Assembly (NCBI RefSeq): GCF_010119195.1
Contig: NZ_WRXL01000003.1
Location: forward strand, 531,026-595,025
Length of the DNA stretch: 64,000 nt
Direction: 5' to 3'
Source of the DNA: Haloarcula salina
GTDB taxonomy: Archaea; Halobacteriota; Halobacteria; Halobacteriales; Haloarculaceae
The notes under the pieces are model-generated. The model did no database searches. It had not been told where the DNA came from and was given only the letters and a program-made list of their open reading frames with translations. A program made the position numbers and the translations under genes. This document shows positions 18,165 to 26,793 of the stretch, in pieces (the stretch's first letter is position 1; each line of letters begins with the position of its first letter).

Positions 18165-18252
18165 AAATATTCGAGGGGGCCGCCCACGTACGGCGGTTTT
18201 CACCGTTCCGCGAACTTCGACCGCTCATGGCGGCGCACACTCTAACCCCTAC

Positions 18253-18260
18253 TTTTATAT
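18253..18260 (+). promoter_or_regulatory. Strong TATA box of the thermosome gene
   Basis: TTTTATAT followed by AGAAC is centred about 31 nt before the ATG at 18288. It is the best TATA match in this part of the window, consistent with high expression and a 5' leader of only a few nucleotides. Confidence 0.75.
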
Positions 18261-18287
18261 AGAACCACATACAATCTCAGTCTGATT

Positions 18288-19967
18288 ATGAGCCAACGCC
18301 AGATGCAGGGCCAGCCGATGATCATCCTGGGAGAAGACTCCCAGCGGATGAAGGACAAGTCCGCTCAGGAACACAACATCTCGGCCGCTCGCGCGGTCGC
18401 CGAGTCTGTACGCTCGACGCTCGGCCCGAAGGGGATGGACAAGATGCTCGTCTCCTCGATGGGCGACGTGACCGTCACGAACGACGGCGTCACCATCCTC
18501 TCGGAGATGGACATCGACAACCCGACGGCCTCGATGATCGTCGAGGTCGCGGAGACACAGGAAGACGAGGCCGGCGACGGGACGACGTCCGCCGTCGCCA
18601 TCGCGGGCGAGCTCCTGAAGAACGCCGAGGACCTCCTCGAGCAGGACATCCACCCGACGGCCATCATCAAGGGCTTCAACATGGCCGCCTCGCAGGCGAA
18701 AGACGAGCTCGACGACATCGCCACCGAGGTCGACCCCGACGACGAGGAACTCCTGAAGAAGGTCGCCGAGACCTCGATGACGGGCAAGGGCGCCGAGCTC
18801 AACAAGGAGCTGCTCGCCCAGATCATCGTCGACGCGGTCAACGCCGTCACCGTCGAGGCCGAGGACGGCTCCGTCATCGCCGACCTCGAGTACCTCAACA
18901 TCGAGACCCAGACCGGCCGCTCGGCCGGCAACTCCGAGCTCCTCGAGGGCGCGGTCATCGACAAGGACCCCGTCCACGAGGAGATGCCCACCGACTTCGA
19001 CGACGCCGACGTGCTGCTCGTCGACACCGCCATCGAGCTCGACGAGACCGAGGTCGACGCCCAGCTCTCCGTCGACGACCCGAGCCAGCTCCAGAACTTC
19101 CTCGACAAGGAGGAAGCACAGCTCAAGGAGATGGTCGACCAGATCGCCGACACCGGCGCTGACGTGGTCTTCTGCCAGAAGGGCATCGACGACATGGCCC
19201 AGCACTACCTCGCCCAGAAGGGCATCCTGGCGGTCCGCCGCGCCAAGAAGTCCGACATCGAGTTCCTGAAGGAGGTCCTCGGCGCGCGGATCGTCTCCGA
19301 CCTCGACTCCGCGACCGCGGAGGACCTCGGCCACGGCTCCATCTCGCGCGACGAGAACGAGGGCCTGTTCTACGTCGAAGGCAGCAACGACGACGCCCAC
19401 GGCGTCACGCTCCTGCTCCGCGGCTCGACCGACCACGTGGTCGACGAGCTCGAACGCGGCGTGCAGGACGCGCTCGACGTGGTCGCCTCCACCGTCGCCA
19501 ACGGCAGCGTCCTCGGCGGCGGCGGCGCGCCCGAGGTCGAGGTCGCCGCGCGGCTGCGCGACTACGCCGACGGCGTCGAGGGCCGCGAGCAGCTCGCCAT
19601 CGAGTCCTTCGCCGACGCGCTGGAGATCATCCCGCGCACGCTCGCCGAGAACGCCGGTCTCGACAGCATCGACACGCTGGTCGACCTGCGCGCCGCTCAC
19701 GAGGACGGCGACGTCAGCGCCGGCCTGAACGTCTTCTCCGGCGACGTGGAGAACACGCTCGACACCGGCGTCGTCGAGCCGACCCACGCCAAGCGCCAGG
19801 CCATCTCCTCGGCCGCCGAGGCCGCGAACCTGGTGCTCAAGATCGACGACATCATCGCTGCCGGCGACCTCTCGACCTCCGGTGACGGGGACGAGGGCGC
19901 CGGCGGTCCCGGCGGCGCGCCCGGCGGCATGGGCGGTATGGGCGGCGGCATGGGCGGCATGATGTAA
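18288..19967 (+). CDS. ths: Thermosome (group II chaperonin) subunit
   Basis: This 559-aa ATP-dependent cytosolic chaperonin subunit assembles into double rings that fold proteins. Group II marks include [43 protein letters not shown] (catalytic Asp in GDGTTS) and the late [10 protein letters not shown]. The C-terminus is a GGMGG-repeat tail, usual for haloarchaeal thermosomes. Haloarchaea usually carry two or three paralogues; which one this is cannot be said here. It stands alone behind a strong TATA box and is followed by a 9-bp hairpin. Confidence 0.95.
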   Translation: MSQRQMQGQPMIILGEDSQRMKDKSAQEHNISAARAVAESVRSTLGPKGMDKMLVSSMGDVTVTNDGVTILSEMDIDNPTASMIVEVAETQEDEAGDGTTSAVAIAGELLKNAEDLLEQDIHPTAIIKGFNMAASQAKDELDDIATEVDPDDEELLKKVAETSMTGKGAELNKELLAQIIVDAVNAVTVEAEDGSVIADLEYLNIETQTGRSAGNSELLEGAVIDKDPVHEEMPTDFDDADVLLVDTAIELDETEVDAQLSVDDPSQLQNFLDKEEAQLKEMVDQIADTGADVVFCQKGIDDMAQHYLAQKGILAVRRAKKSDIEFLKEVLGARIVSDLDSATAEDLGHGSISRDENEGLFYVEGSNDDAHGVTLLLRGSTDHVVDELERGVQDALDVVASTVANGSVLGGGGAPEVEVAARLRDYADGVEGREQLAIESFADALEIIPRTLAENAGLDSIDTLVDLRAAHEDGDVSAGLNVFSGDVENTLDTGVVEPTHAKRQAISSAAEAANLVLKIDDIIAAGDLSTSGDGDEGAGGPGGAPGGMGGMGGGMGGMM

Positions 19968-19968
19968 G

Positions 19969-19997
19969 CGAGGGTTTGAGCAACGCGAAAACCCTCG
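19969..19997 (+). terminator. Hairpin after the thermosome gene
   Basis: CGAGGGTTT (19969-19977) pairs perfectly with AAACCCTCG (19989-19997) across an 11-nt loop, starting 2 nt after the stop codon. There is no long T-tract, so it could be a terminator or a 3' stabilising stem. Confidence 0.5.
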
Positions 19998-20079
19998 GTA
20001 TTGCGAGCGGGGAACGCAGTGACCCGCGAGCAGGGAGAACCGAATCCCCGTCCGATGGACGGTGGCTAGCGGACGCAGT

Positions 20080-20226
20080 TTACGACGCATTTTCCGTTAG
20101 ATACGCCGCGGAGAGCGCCTCGGCCGCTCTGCTGACCGCCCGGGCCTGAGTTGAGGCGGTTCCGTGGTGTGCATCTGGGTCTCGATATCGAACGGTGAAA
20201 CAGGAGAAACGATTACGGTGTTCCAT
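20080..20226 (-). CDS. Doubtful 48-aa ORF
   Basis: This ORF starts MEHRNRFSCFTVRYRDP and ends ALSAAYLTENAS. It is the only open stretch in the gap and looks protein-like (an Ala-rich amphipathic end). However, its third codon positions are far less GC-rich than those of neighbours, and no TATA box lies at the leaderless distance. It may be a horizontally acquired mini-gene or a decayed remnant. I do not recognise it. Confidence 0.28.
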   Translation of the reverse strand: MEHRNRFSCFTVRYRDPDAHHGTASTQARAVSRAAEALSAAYLTENAS

Positions 20227-20403
20227 GGTCAAGCATCGGTGTCCCAGTCCGCCCGGGGGTGGCGACTGGTGACCTCCAGGGTGTGGCACCCATTTCGTTT
20301 CCGTTTTCCGTCCATCGAAGGAACCGTCCGACAGCCCGGTCACTCGCGTGGCCGTGGTCCCCCGACGTGGAAGTATAAGTGCCGCCGCGTTCCAGCCTTC
20401 ACC

Positions 20404-21399
20404 ATGCAGACGCTGCTTCTCGGTCCCGATGCCGTCGAGGAACACGCCGCGATGCCGGCCGTCATCGAGGCGGTCGCGGACGCGTTCGCCGCCGACGCGC
20501 GAGGCGAGACGATCATGCCGGCGAAGTCCTACATCGACCTGCCCCAGTACAACGGCGACTTCCGGTCGATGCCGGCCTACGTCGCCGCCGAGACGTGGGA
20601 CGCCGCCGCGGTCAAGTGGGTCAACGTCCACACGGACAACCCCGCGGATCACGACCTGCCCACGGTGCTCGGCACGCTCATCTACTCCGACCCCGAGACG
20701 GCGTTCCCGCTGTCGGTGATGGACGGCACGGTCCTCACGCGCCTGCGGACCGGGGCCGCGGCCGCCGTCGCCACAGACCACCTCGCCGTCGCCGACGCGG
20801 ACTCGCTCGGCCTCGTCGGCGCGGGGACGCAGGCCTACACGCAACTGGAGGCCATCGCCGAGGTGCGCGACATCAAGACGGTGGTCGTCGCGGACCGGAG
20901 CGAGGAGAGACAGCGCGCGTTCGTCGACGCCTCCGACGACCGGTTCGACGTCCGCGCGGGGAGCATCGAAGACGCCGCCGGCTGTGACGTGCTGTCGACG
21001 ATCACGCCGGTCGAGTCGCCCATCGTCGAGCGCGAGTGGCTGGGCGAGCGGACCCACGTCAACGCCATCGGGGCCGACGCCGCCGGGAAACACGAGCACG
21101 ACGACCGGACGCTGCTCGACGCGAAACTGGTCATCGACGACTACGAGCAGTGCACCCACTCCGGCGAGATCAACGTTCCCTGGAGCGAGGGCGTCCTGAC
21201 CGACGACGACCTCTACGGCGAACTCGGGGACATCGTGGCCGGCACGCTGGAGGGGCGGACCGACGGCGACGGCCTCACCGTCTTCGACTCGACGGGGCTG
21301 GCCATCCAGGACGTGGCCGCGGCGCACGTCGTCTACGAGCACGCCAGCGAGGCCGGCGACGGGACTGGCTTCTCGCTCGTCGGCACCGACGCGACCTGA
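20404..21399 (+). CDS. Ornithine cyclodeaminase / alanine dehydrogenase family protein
   Basis: This 331-aa NAD-dependent enzyme of the OCD/mu-crystallin family has the Rossmann motif LGLVGAGTQAYTQL near residues 136-149, a substrate-side KWVNVHTDN near 76 and RLRTGAAAAV near 113. Archaeal members include an alanine dehydrogenase; others are ornithine or 1-pyrroline-2-carboxylate enzymes, so substrate is not settled. ATG at 20404 is set by a TATA box centred about 28 nt upstream. Its stop abuts the convergent gene at 21400. Confidence 0.87.
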   Translation: MQTLLLGPDAVEEHAAMPAVIEAVADAFAADARGETIMPAKSYIDLPQYNGDFRSMPAYVAAETWDAAAVKWVNVHTDNPADHDLPTVLGTLIYSDPETAFPLSVMDGTVLTRLRTGAAAAVATDHLAVADADSLGLVGAGTQAYTQLEAIAEVRDIKTVVVADRSEERQRAFVDASDDRFDVRAGSIEDAAGCDVLSTITPVESPIVEREWLGERTHVNAIGADAAGKHEHDDRTLLDAKLVIDDYEQCTHSGEINVPWSEGVLTDDDLYGELGDIVAGTLEGRTDGDGLTVFDSTGLAIQDVAAAHVVYEHASEAGDGTGFSLVGTDAT

Positions 21400-21618
21400 T
21401 TACGACGGCGTGAGCGCGTCGGTGATCTTCGAGATGAGCCAGACGATGGCGAGGAACGGGAGCAGGGGGAACAGCAGGACGAGCAGGCCGAGGAACATCC
21501 CCCAGCCGAACACGTCCATCCCCTCGTCGCGGTGGGGCCGCGACCCCGGCGTGACGGTTCGAAGCGGCTTCGGCAGTAGCGAGCGGTCCTGCGCGTCGTC
21601 GTCCGCTGAGTCGGCCAT
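21400..21618 (-). CDS. Small membrane protein with RTVTPGSRPHRDEGMD motif (72 aa)
   Basis: The protein has a polar N-terminal third containing RTVTPGSRPHRDEGMDVFGW and a strongly hydrophobic segment (about 40-66: FLGLLVLLFPLLPFLAIVW). It matches a conserved haloarchaeal small membrane family (I recall it as DUF7535) of unknown function. A GTATAAG box (21641-21647) lies about 26 nt before the ATG. It converges on the upstream dehydrogenase with no intergenic base. Confidence 0.75.
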   Translation of the reverse strand: MADSADDDAQDRSLLPKPLRTVTPGSRPHRDEGMDVFGWGMFLGLLVLLFPLLPFLAIVWLISKITDALTPS

Positions 21619-21661
21619 ACGTGCTCTTGCGCTGAAACGTGTATAAGCCTAGGCCCGACGG

Positions 21662-21829
21662 TCACATCGCGCCGGCGACGCCGCTGCCGATGGCGGCCCC
21701 GCAGTTCCCACAGGCCACGAGGTAGAACCGCTTGGAGGCCGTGAAGAAGCCGGTCGTCGAGTCCATGTCGAGGAACTCCACGTCGTCCTGGTCGGTCATC
21801 TCCGCGTCGCACTCGGGACAGTGGACCAT
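21662..21829 (-). CDS. Zinc-ribbon mini-protein, second of a tandem paralogous pair (55 aa)
   Basis: The protein reads MVHCPECDAEMTDQDDVEF, then ASKRFYLVACGNCGAAIGSG. CPEC and CGNC pairs define a zinc ribbon. It is clearly paralogous to the gene just upstream: both have MVHCP-C, ASKRFY and IGSGVAGA at the same places. The ATG shares one base with the upstream stop (TGATG), so the pair is translationally coupled. Function unknown; such proteins may be adaptors or RNA/DNA binders. Confidence 0.75.
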   Translation of the reverse strand: MVHCPECDAEMTDQDDVEFLDMDSTTGFFTASKRFYLVACGNCGAAIGSGVAGAM

Positions 21830-22014
21830 CAGGCCGCACCTCCGTTGGACTTCGCGCCGGCGACGCCGCTGCCGATGGTGACGCCACAGGCCGCGCAGTT
21901 GGCCGCGTAGAACCGCTTGGAGGCTTTGATGACGCCGACCGCCGAGTCAACTTCGACGAACTCGATGTCGTCGGCCGTTTCGAGCGAGGTCTCACAGTCA
22001 GGGCAGTGTACCAT
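21829..22014 (-). CDS. Zinc-ribbon mini-protein, first of a tandem paralogous pair (61 aa)
   Basis: It starts MVHCPDCETSLETADDIEF and carries KASKRFYAANCAACGVTIG, then GSGVAGAKSNGGAA. Zinc-binding CPDC and CAAC pairs are spaced as in its downstream paralogue. The two genes form a coupled unit through a TGATG overlap. A possible promoter element (minus-strand GACTTTCG near 22041-22048) lies about 29 nt before the ATG. The conserved SKRFY/IGSG core suggests a shared partner site. Confidence 0.75.
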   Translation of the reverse strand: MVHCPDCETSLETADDIEFVEVDSAVGVIKASKRFYAANCAACGVTIGSGVAGAKSNGGAA

Positions 22015-22093
22015 ACACTCGTCCCTCAGATCGAATCCACGAAAGTCTTGTGTCGACTGTGCGGTCGCCTCCGGTCGTCTCACGCGGGCTGAC

Positions 22094-22630
22094 TCACGCC
22101 GTCTCGGTCGCCAGCGCCTCCCCGAGTTCGAGCGTGATCGACACCTCGACGGGAGCCGGTCCCGGCGCGGTCGACTGGTCGGTGTAGTCGAGCGCGAACA
22201 GGAACTCGCCACGGGCCAACTGTCTCGTCACGGAGGCGTCCGTCACCCCGACGCGGCTGTACTCGGAGACGACCGACACGTCGCGGGCTCCGTCCTGAAA
22301 GCGGTCGTAGGCGTCGCGCTCGAACACGAGGCAGTCCACGGGCGTGTCGCCGTCGACCGACACCTCGTAGTCGAGAACGTCGCCGCTCGCCCGCTCGGAG
22401 TTGGTGAGCGCGACGGCCTGAAACTCGCCCGGCTGCAGCGACGCCGTCCCCTCCCACTGGAAGGAGCGAACGGCCCGCCGCTCGTCGCCGGGGTAGTCGT
22501 CGGCGTGGTCGGGCGCGCCGTCGCCGTCGCGGTCCGGCCGGGGCGTCGGCGTAGAGGAGTCGCCGAACCCGACACAGCCGCTACCGAGTGCGCTCGCTCC
22601 CGCCACGAACGCCCGTCGCGTCAGTTTCAT
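22094..22630 (-). CDS. Tat-exported probable lipoprotein of unknown function (178 aa)
   Basis: The N-terminus MKLTRRAFVAGASALGSGC has a twin-arginine motif and a lipobox-like GSGC, so the product is probably exported folded and lipid-anchored. An Asp-rich DRDGDGAPDHADDYPGD segment follows, resembling a calcium-binding thrombospondin type-3-like stretch. The rest is predicted beta-rich. No function recognised. The frame is open further upstream, but the start giving the Tat signal is chosen. Confidence 0.75.
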   Translation of the reverse strand: MKLTRRAFVAGASALGSGCVGFGDSSTPTPRPDRDGDGAPDHADDYPGDERRAVRSFQWEGTASLQPGEFQAVALTNSERASGDVLDYEVSVDGDTPVDCLVFERDAYDRFQDGARDVSVVSEYSRVGVTDASVTRQLARGEFLFALDYTDQSTAPGPAPVEVSITLELGEALATETA

Positions 22631-22682
22631 CGAAACGCACGGCTCCGGGGGAGCAGTTCTCGGGCGCGGTCGCCCGTCCCAG

Positions 22683-23471
22683 TCACGCTTCGTCTCCCTC
22701 CTCGGCGAGGTCCGTAACGTCAGTGTAGACGGCGTACGCGGATTCGCCGCCGGTCGGCGAGTCGATCGGAATCGCGTGCAGCCGGAACTCGCGCGCCCCG
22801 TCGACCGTCTCCCGGGTGACCTCCCAGACGGTGGCTTCTCCGGCCCTCGTCCGCTCGGTGACGGCCCGCGCACGCTCGGCCTGCGCCTCGGTCCTCGTCA
22901 CGAGGTCGTCGAGGTTCCGGCCGATGGGGTCCGTCTCCGACGGGACGAACAGGTCTTCGAACGCGGGGTTGACGCTCTGGATGAGCGGCTCGTCGTCTTC
23001 GAACGTGACCGACGCGATCGCGTTCGGCGTGTGCGTGAACAGCACCTCGTACCGGCGCGTCGTCTCGGCCGCCCGCAGTTCGGCCCGCCGCTGTGCCACC
23101 GCGTTCGCGAGTCGGTTCGCCAGGAGCTCGTACTGTTTCGTCCCGCGTTCCTTCTGCAGGTAGTCCGTGACGCCGGCGGAGATGGCCTCGCTGGCGACCG
23201 CCTCGCTCCCCTTCCCGGTGAACAGCACGAACGGGAGGTCGGGGTACTCCTCGCGGACGCGTTCGAGGAACTCGATGCCGTTCCTGCGGGGCATATCGTA
23301 GTCCGAAACCACGCAGTCGAAGGCCTCGCTCGCCAGCAGCGAGAGCCCTTCGCTGGCCCGGTGAGCGGTCGTCACGTCGAAGTGCTCGCCAGTGCGTTCG
23401 AGAAACGTCGCTGCAAGCTCCGCGAAGTCGGGGTCGTCGTCGACGTGGAGGACGCGAATTTCGTCACGCAA
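22683..23471 (-). CDS. Response-regulator receiver / PAS protein
   Basis: This protein of about 262 aa has a complete receiver domain (RVLHVDDDPDF acidic pocket, phosphoacceptor Asp in CVVSDYDMP, VLFTGKGSE and a conserved Lys) followed by a PAS domain (about 125-250). There is no DNA-binding or kinase domain, so it probably signals by protein contact; such receiver-PAS units are common in haloarchaea. The start is uncertain. TTG at 23471 is preferred because ATG choices further out collide with the divergent leuS. A CCTTTT box lies about 30 nt upstream of the TTG. Confidence 0.8.
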   Translation of the reverse strand: MRDEIRVLHVDDDPDFAELAATFLERTGEHFDVTTAHRASEGLSLLASEAFDCVVSDYDMPRRNGIEFLERVREEYPDLPFVLFTGKGSEAVASEAISAGVTDYLQKERGTKQYELLANRLANAVAQRRAELRAAETTRRYEVLFTHTPNAIASVTFEDDEPLIQSVNPAFEDLFVPSETDPIGRNLDDLVTRTEAQAERARAVTERTRAGEATVWEVTRETVDGAREFRLHAIPIDSPTGGESAYAVYTDVTDLAEEGDEA

Positions 23472-23610
23472 ACTGACTGTACTGTTGCGATGTTCCCGGA
23501 AAAGGGTTCCGTCAAACCACTGGCTGATTACAGTATCGACCGGGGTCTGCACGGCGGCCGTCTCCCGAAGGGAAAGGTATAGCACCGTCGCTACCGGAAG
23601 TTGCCATATC

Positions 23611-26307
23611 ATGACTACGACCGGTGAGGAACGCGAGCGGGGGTTCGACCACGCGGAGATCGAGCCCCGGTGGCAGCGCACGTGGGAGGACGCCGACGTG
23701 TTCCGGATCGCGGACGACGAGACGGACCCCGAGTACGTCCTGGCGATGTTCCCCTACACCTCCGGCGAGCTGCACATGGGTCACGTCCGGAACTACACCA
23801 TCACGGACGCCTTCGCCCGCTTCGAGCGCATGCGCGGCGAGAGCGTCCTGCACCCGATGGGCTGGGACTCCTTCGGCCTGCCCGCCGAGAACGCCGCCGA
23901 GGAGCGCGACACCAACCCCCGGGACTGGACGATGCAGTGCATCGAGTCGATGCGCGAGCAGCTGAAGGAGATGGGCTTCGGGTACGACTGGGAGCGCGAA
24001 CTCGCGACCTGCGAGCCGGAGTACTACCGCTGGAACCAGTGGCTGTTCAAACAGTTCCGCGATGAGGGGCTGGTCGAGCGACAGGCCGCCGAACTGAACT
24101 GGTGTCCCTCCTGCGAGACGGTGCTGGCCGACGAGCAGGTCGAGGGGGAGGCCGAACTCTGCTGGCGGTGTGACACGCCCATCGAGCACCGCGAGATGGA
24201 CCAGTGGTTCTTCACCATCACCGACTACGCCGAGGAACTGCGTGCGGCCCTCGACGACCTCGACGGCTGGCCGAACAACGTCCGGGAGATGCAGCGCAAC
24301 TGGATCGGCAAGCAGGAGGGCGCGAGCGTCGCCTTCGAGGTCGGCGACTACGGCGCGGTCGACATCTTCACCACGCGACTGGACACCATCCACGGGGCGA
24401 CCTACTTCTCGCTGGCCCCCGGGCACCCGGTCGCCCGGGAAATCGCGGAAGAGAACGAAGAGATCGCGGAGTACGTCGAGATGGCCGAGGCGGCCGACGA
24501 GGACGACCTCGACGTGACCTCCGGCGTCTTCACCGGCGAGTACGCGACCAATCCCGCCACCGGCGAGGACATCCCCGTCTACGTTGCCGACTACGTCCTG
24601 ACCGACGTTGGCACCGGTGCGCTGTACGCCGTCCCGGCCCACGACGAGCGCGACCACGAGTTCGCCGAGGCCCACGACATCGACATCGTGCAGGTCGTCG
24701 AACCGACCGACGGCGCGGACGCTGACCCCGAAGACATCGACGTACAGGAGGCGGCCTATCCCGAGGACGGCCTGTTGGTCAACAGCGGCGAGTTCGACGG
24801 CCTCACCAGCGAGGACGCGCGCGACCGCTTCGTCGAGGAGTTCGACGGCGAGCACCGCACGGAGTACAACCTCAGGGACTGGGGGATCTCGCGCCAGCGC
24901 TACTGGGGCACGCCCATCCCGATGATCCGCTGCGACGACTGCGGCTACGTCGAGGTCCCGGACGAGGACCTCCCCGTCGAACTGCCAGAGTTCGTCCACA
25001 CCACGGGGAACCCGCTCGACGCCGCCGAGGAGTGGAAGCACGTCGACTGTCCGGACTGCGGGGCCGACGCCGTCCGCGAGACGGACACGATGGACACGTT
25101 CGTCGACTCCTCGTGGTACTTCCTGCGCTACACCTCGCCGGCTCTCGACGACGCCCCCTTCGACGCCGAGCGGGCCGGCGACTGGATGCCCGTCGACCAG
25201 TACGTCGGCGGCATCGAACACGCCGTCATGCACCTGCTGTACGCCCGCTTCTTCACGAAGGTGCTCGACGACCTCGACATGGTCGACGGCGTCCGCGAGC
25301 CCTTCACGAACCTCACGAACCAGGGGATGGTGCTCGGCGAGGACGGCAACAAGATGTCCAAGAGCCTCGGCAACGGCGTCTCGCCCCAGCGTATCATCGA
25401 GGAGTACGGCGCGGACACGGCCCGCCTGTTCATCATGGAGGCCGCCCAGCCCGAGAAGGAGTTCGCCTGGAGCCCCGAGGGCGTCCAGTCGGCCCACAGC
25501 TTCCTCCAGAACGTCTACACGCTTGCCGAGGAGTACGCCGACGGCGAGGGAGGTAGCGAGGCGCGGAGCGCCTCGAACAGCGACGCCGACGAGATCGCAG
25601 ACTACGTCGCCCGCGAAATCGACGCCACCGCCGCGACGGCGACCGCGGAGTTCGAGGACTTCCGCTTCAACCACGCGCTCCAGGCCGTCCGCGAGATGGT
25701 GTCGCTGCTGCGCCGCTACCGCGAGGCGACGACGCCCGACGCCGAGACGTTCGAGCGCGGCCTCACGACTGCGGCGAAGCTGCTCGCGCCCGTCGCCCCC
25801 CACGTCGCCGAGGAGATGTGGGACGCCCTGGGCGGGGACGGCCTCCTCGCCGAGGCCGAGTGGCCGGCGGCCGACGCCCCCGAGGGCTACGACATCGAGC
25901 GCCGCCTCGTCGAGAACACGCGCGAGGACGTCCGCGACATCGTCGACACCGTCGGTATCGAGGATCCCCAGACCATCACGCTCGCCGTCGCGCCGGCGTG
26001 GAAGCACCGCGTGCTCGACCTCGCTCGCAACGCCGACGGCAACGTCGTCGGGACCGTCATGCAGGACGAGGACCTCCGCGAGCACGGCGAGGCCGCGGCG
26101 GACTTCGCGAAGGAACTCGCGGGCCGCGCGCAGTCCCTCGACGAGCAGCTACCGCCCGAACGTGAGCGCGAGGCGCTCGAACGCGCCGCGTGGCTGATCG
26201 AGCGAGAGTTCGGTGCCGAGGTCGTCGTGCAGGGGCCAGACGAAGCGGACGACGGCCTCGTGAGCAAGGCCGGCCCCGGCCGCCCGGCCATCGACATCGC
26301 CGAGTGA
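23611..26307 (+). CDS. leuS: Leucyl-tRNA synthetase
   Basis: This 898-aa class I synthetase charges tRNA-Leu. HIGH is HMGH near residues 55-58 (FPYTSGELHMGHVRNYTI) and KMSKS is NKMSKSLGN near residue 580. The catalytic core (MGWDSFGLPAENAAEE) is of bacterial type. The C-terminal portion (VAPAWKHRVLDLA and the last 120 residues) looks archaeal, matching chimeric LeuRS known from Natrialba magadii. A variable low-complexity insert (GEGGSEARSASNSDADE, about residues 647-663) contains a perfect DNA palindrome. It is divergent from the receiver-PAS gene. Confidence 0.95.
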   Translation: MTTTGEERERGFDHAEIEPRWQRTWEDADVFRIADDETDPEYVLAMFPYTSGELHMGHVRNYTITDAFARFERMRGESVLHPMGWDSFGLPAENAAEERDTNPRDWTMQCIESMREQLKEMGFGYDWERELATCEPEYYRWNQWLFKQFRDEGLVERQAAELNWCPSCETVLADEQVEGEAELCWRCDTPIEHREMDQWFFTITDYAEELRAALDDLDGWPNNVREMQRNWIGKQEGASVAFEVGDYGAVDIFTTRLDTIHGATYFSLAPGHPVAREIAEENEEIAEYVEMAEAADEDDLDVTSGVFTGEYATNPATGEDIPVYVADYVLTDVGTGALYAVPAHDERDHEFAEAHDIDIVQVVEPTDGADADPEDIDVQEAAYPEDGLLVNSGEFDGLTSEDARDRFVEEFDGEHRTEYNLRDWGISRQRYWGTPIPMIRCDDCGYVEVPDEDLPVELPEFVHTTGNPLDAAEEWKHVDCPDCGADAVRETDTMDTFVDSSWYFLRYTSPALDDAPFDAERAGDWMPVDQYVGGIEHAVMHLLYARFFTKVLDDLDMVDGVREPFTNLTNQGMVLGEDGNKMSKSLGNGVSPQRIIEEYGADTARLFIMEAAQPEKEFAWSPEGVQSAHSFLQNVYTLAEEYADGEGGSEARSASNSDADEIADYVAREIDATAATATAEFEDFRFNHALQAVREMVSLLRRYREATTPDAETFERGLTTAAKLLAPVAPHVAEEMWDALGGDGLLAEAEWPAADAPEGYDIERRLVENTREDVRDIVDTVGIEDPQTITLAVAPAWKHRVLDLARNADGNVVGTVMQDEDLREHGEAAADFAKELAGRAQSLDEQLPPEREREALERAAWLIEREFGAEVVVQGPDEADDGLVSKAGPGRPAIDIAE

Positions 26308-26338
26308 GGCGCTCGCGGCCCGCTGGCCGCCGAGCCGC

Positions 26339-26791
26339 CTAGTCGGCACTGACCAGTCCGGTGTCGACCAGGTCCTCGTAGACGTTCGCCGCGTGACCGT
26401 CGGGCGCGACGCGCTCGTAGACGCCGACGACCTGCTCCTGCGCGATGACGAACGTCGTCCGCCCGGCCCGGCCGTCGGTCAGTTCCACGTCGAACGCCGC
26501 CGTGATGCGTCCCTCGGGGTCGGCGAGCAGGTCGAACGAGAGATCCTGTTTCTCGGCGAACTCGCGGTGGCTCGCCACGCCGTCCGTCGACACGCCGTAC
26601 AGTTCGACGCCCGCGTCCGCGAACTGCTCGGCCTGCGTCTCGAACTGGTTCGCTTCGATCGTACAGCCCGGCGTGTCGTCCGCCGGATAGAAGAACAACA
26701 CCGTCGGCCGCTGGAACCCCGGCTGGACGGGCTCGCCGCGCTGGTTCTCGGCTCGTATCGTCGGCACGTCGGTTCCGGGCGATAGCACCAT
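26339..26791 (-). CDS. Peroxiredoxin, Bcp/PrxQ family, one-Cys type
   Basis: This 150-aa thioredoxin-fold peroxidase reduces peroxides. Peroxidatic Cys43 lies in FFYPADDTPGCT. The usual resolving Cys five residues later is Asn48, and no other Cys is visible, so this is a one-Cys enzyme needing an external thiol. It starts 2 bp after the Hsp20 stop codon on the same strand, so the two are probably one stress-response operon. It converges with leuS. Confidence 0.9.
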   Translation of the reverse strand: MVLSPGTDVPTIRAENQRGEPVQPGFQRPTVLFFYPADDTPGCTIEANQFETQAEQFADAGVELYGVSTDGVASHREFAEKQDLSFDLLADPEGRITAAFDVELTDGRAGRTTFVIAQEQVVGVYERVAPDGHAANVYEDLVDTGLVSAD

Positions 26792-26793
26792 CG

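Larger units (their letters stand above)
19968..20403. other. 436-bp gap after the thermosome gene
   Basis: This stretch holds the hairpin at 19969-19997, a doubtful 48-codon minus-strand ORF (20080-20226), and at its end the promoter of the downstream dehydrogenase (AGTATAAG, 20372-20379, about 28 nt before the ATG at 20404). I see nothing else in it. Base composition is less GC-rich at third positions than in neighbouring genes. Confidence 0.5.

Noticed and set aside
18255..20090. 611-codon frame antisense to the thermosome gene
   Set aside because: Composition is Val/Asp/Leu-rich low complexity typical of antisense shadows; the thermosome reading is unambiguous.
23490..23582. Leader peptide before leuS (ATG at 23490, 30 codons)
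   Set aside because: Only three scattered Leu codons and no cluster; unlike the Phe run before pheS.
23512..26085. 857-codon open frame antisense to leuS
   Set aside because: High-GC third-position bias keeps antisense frames open; no family motifs, and the sense frame has all LeuRS signatures.
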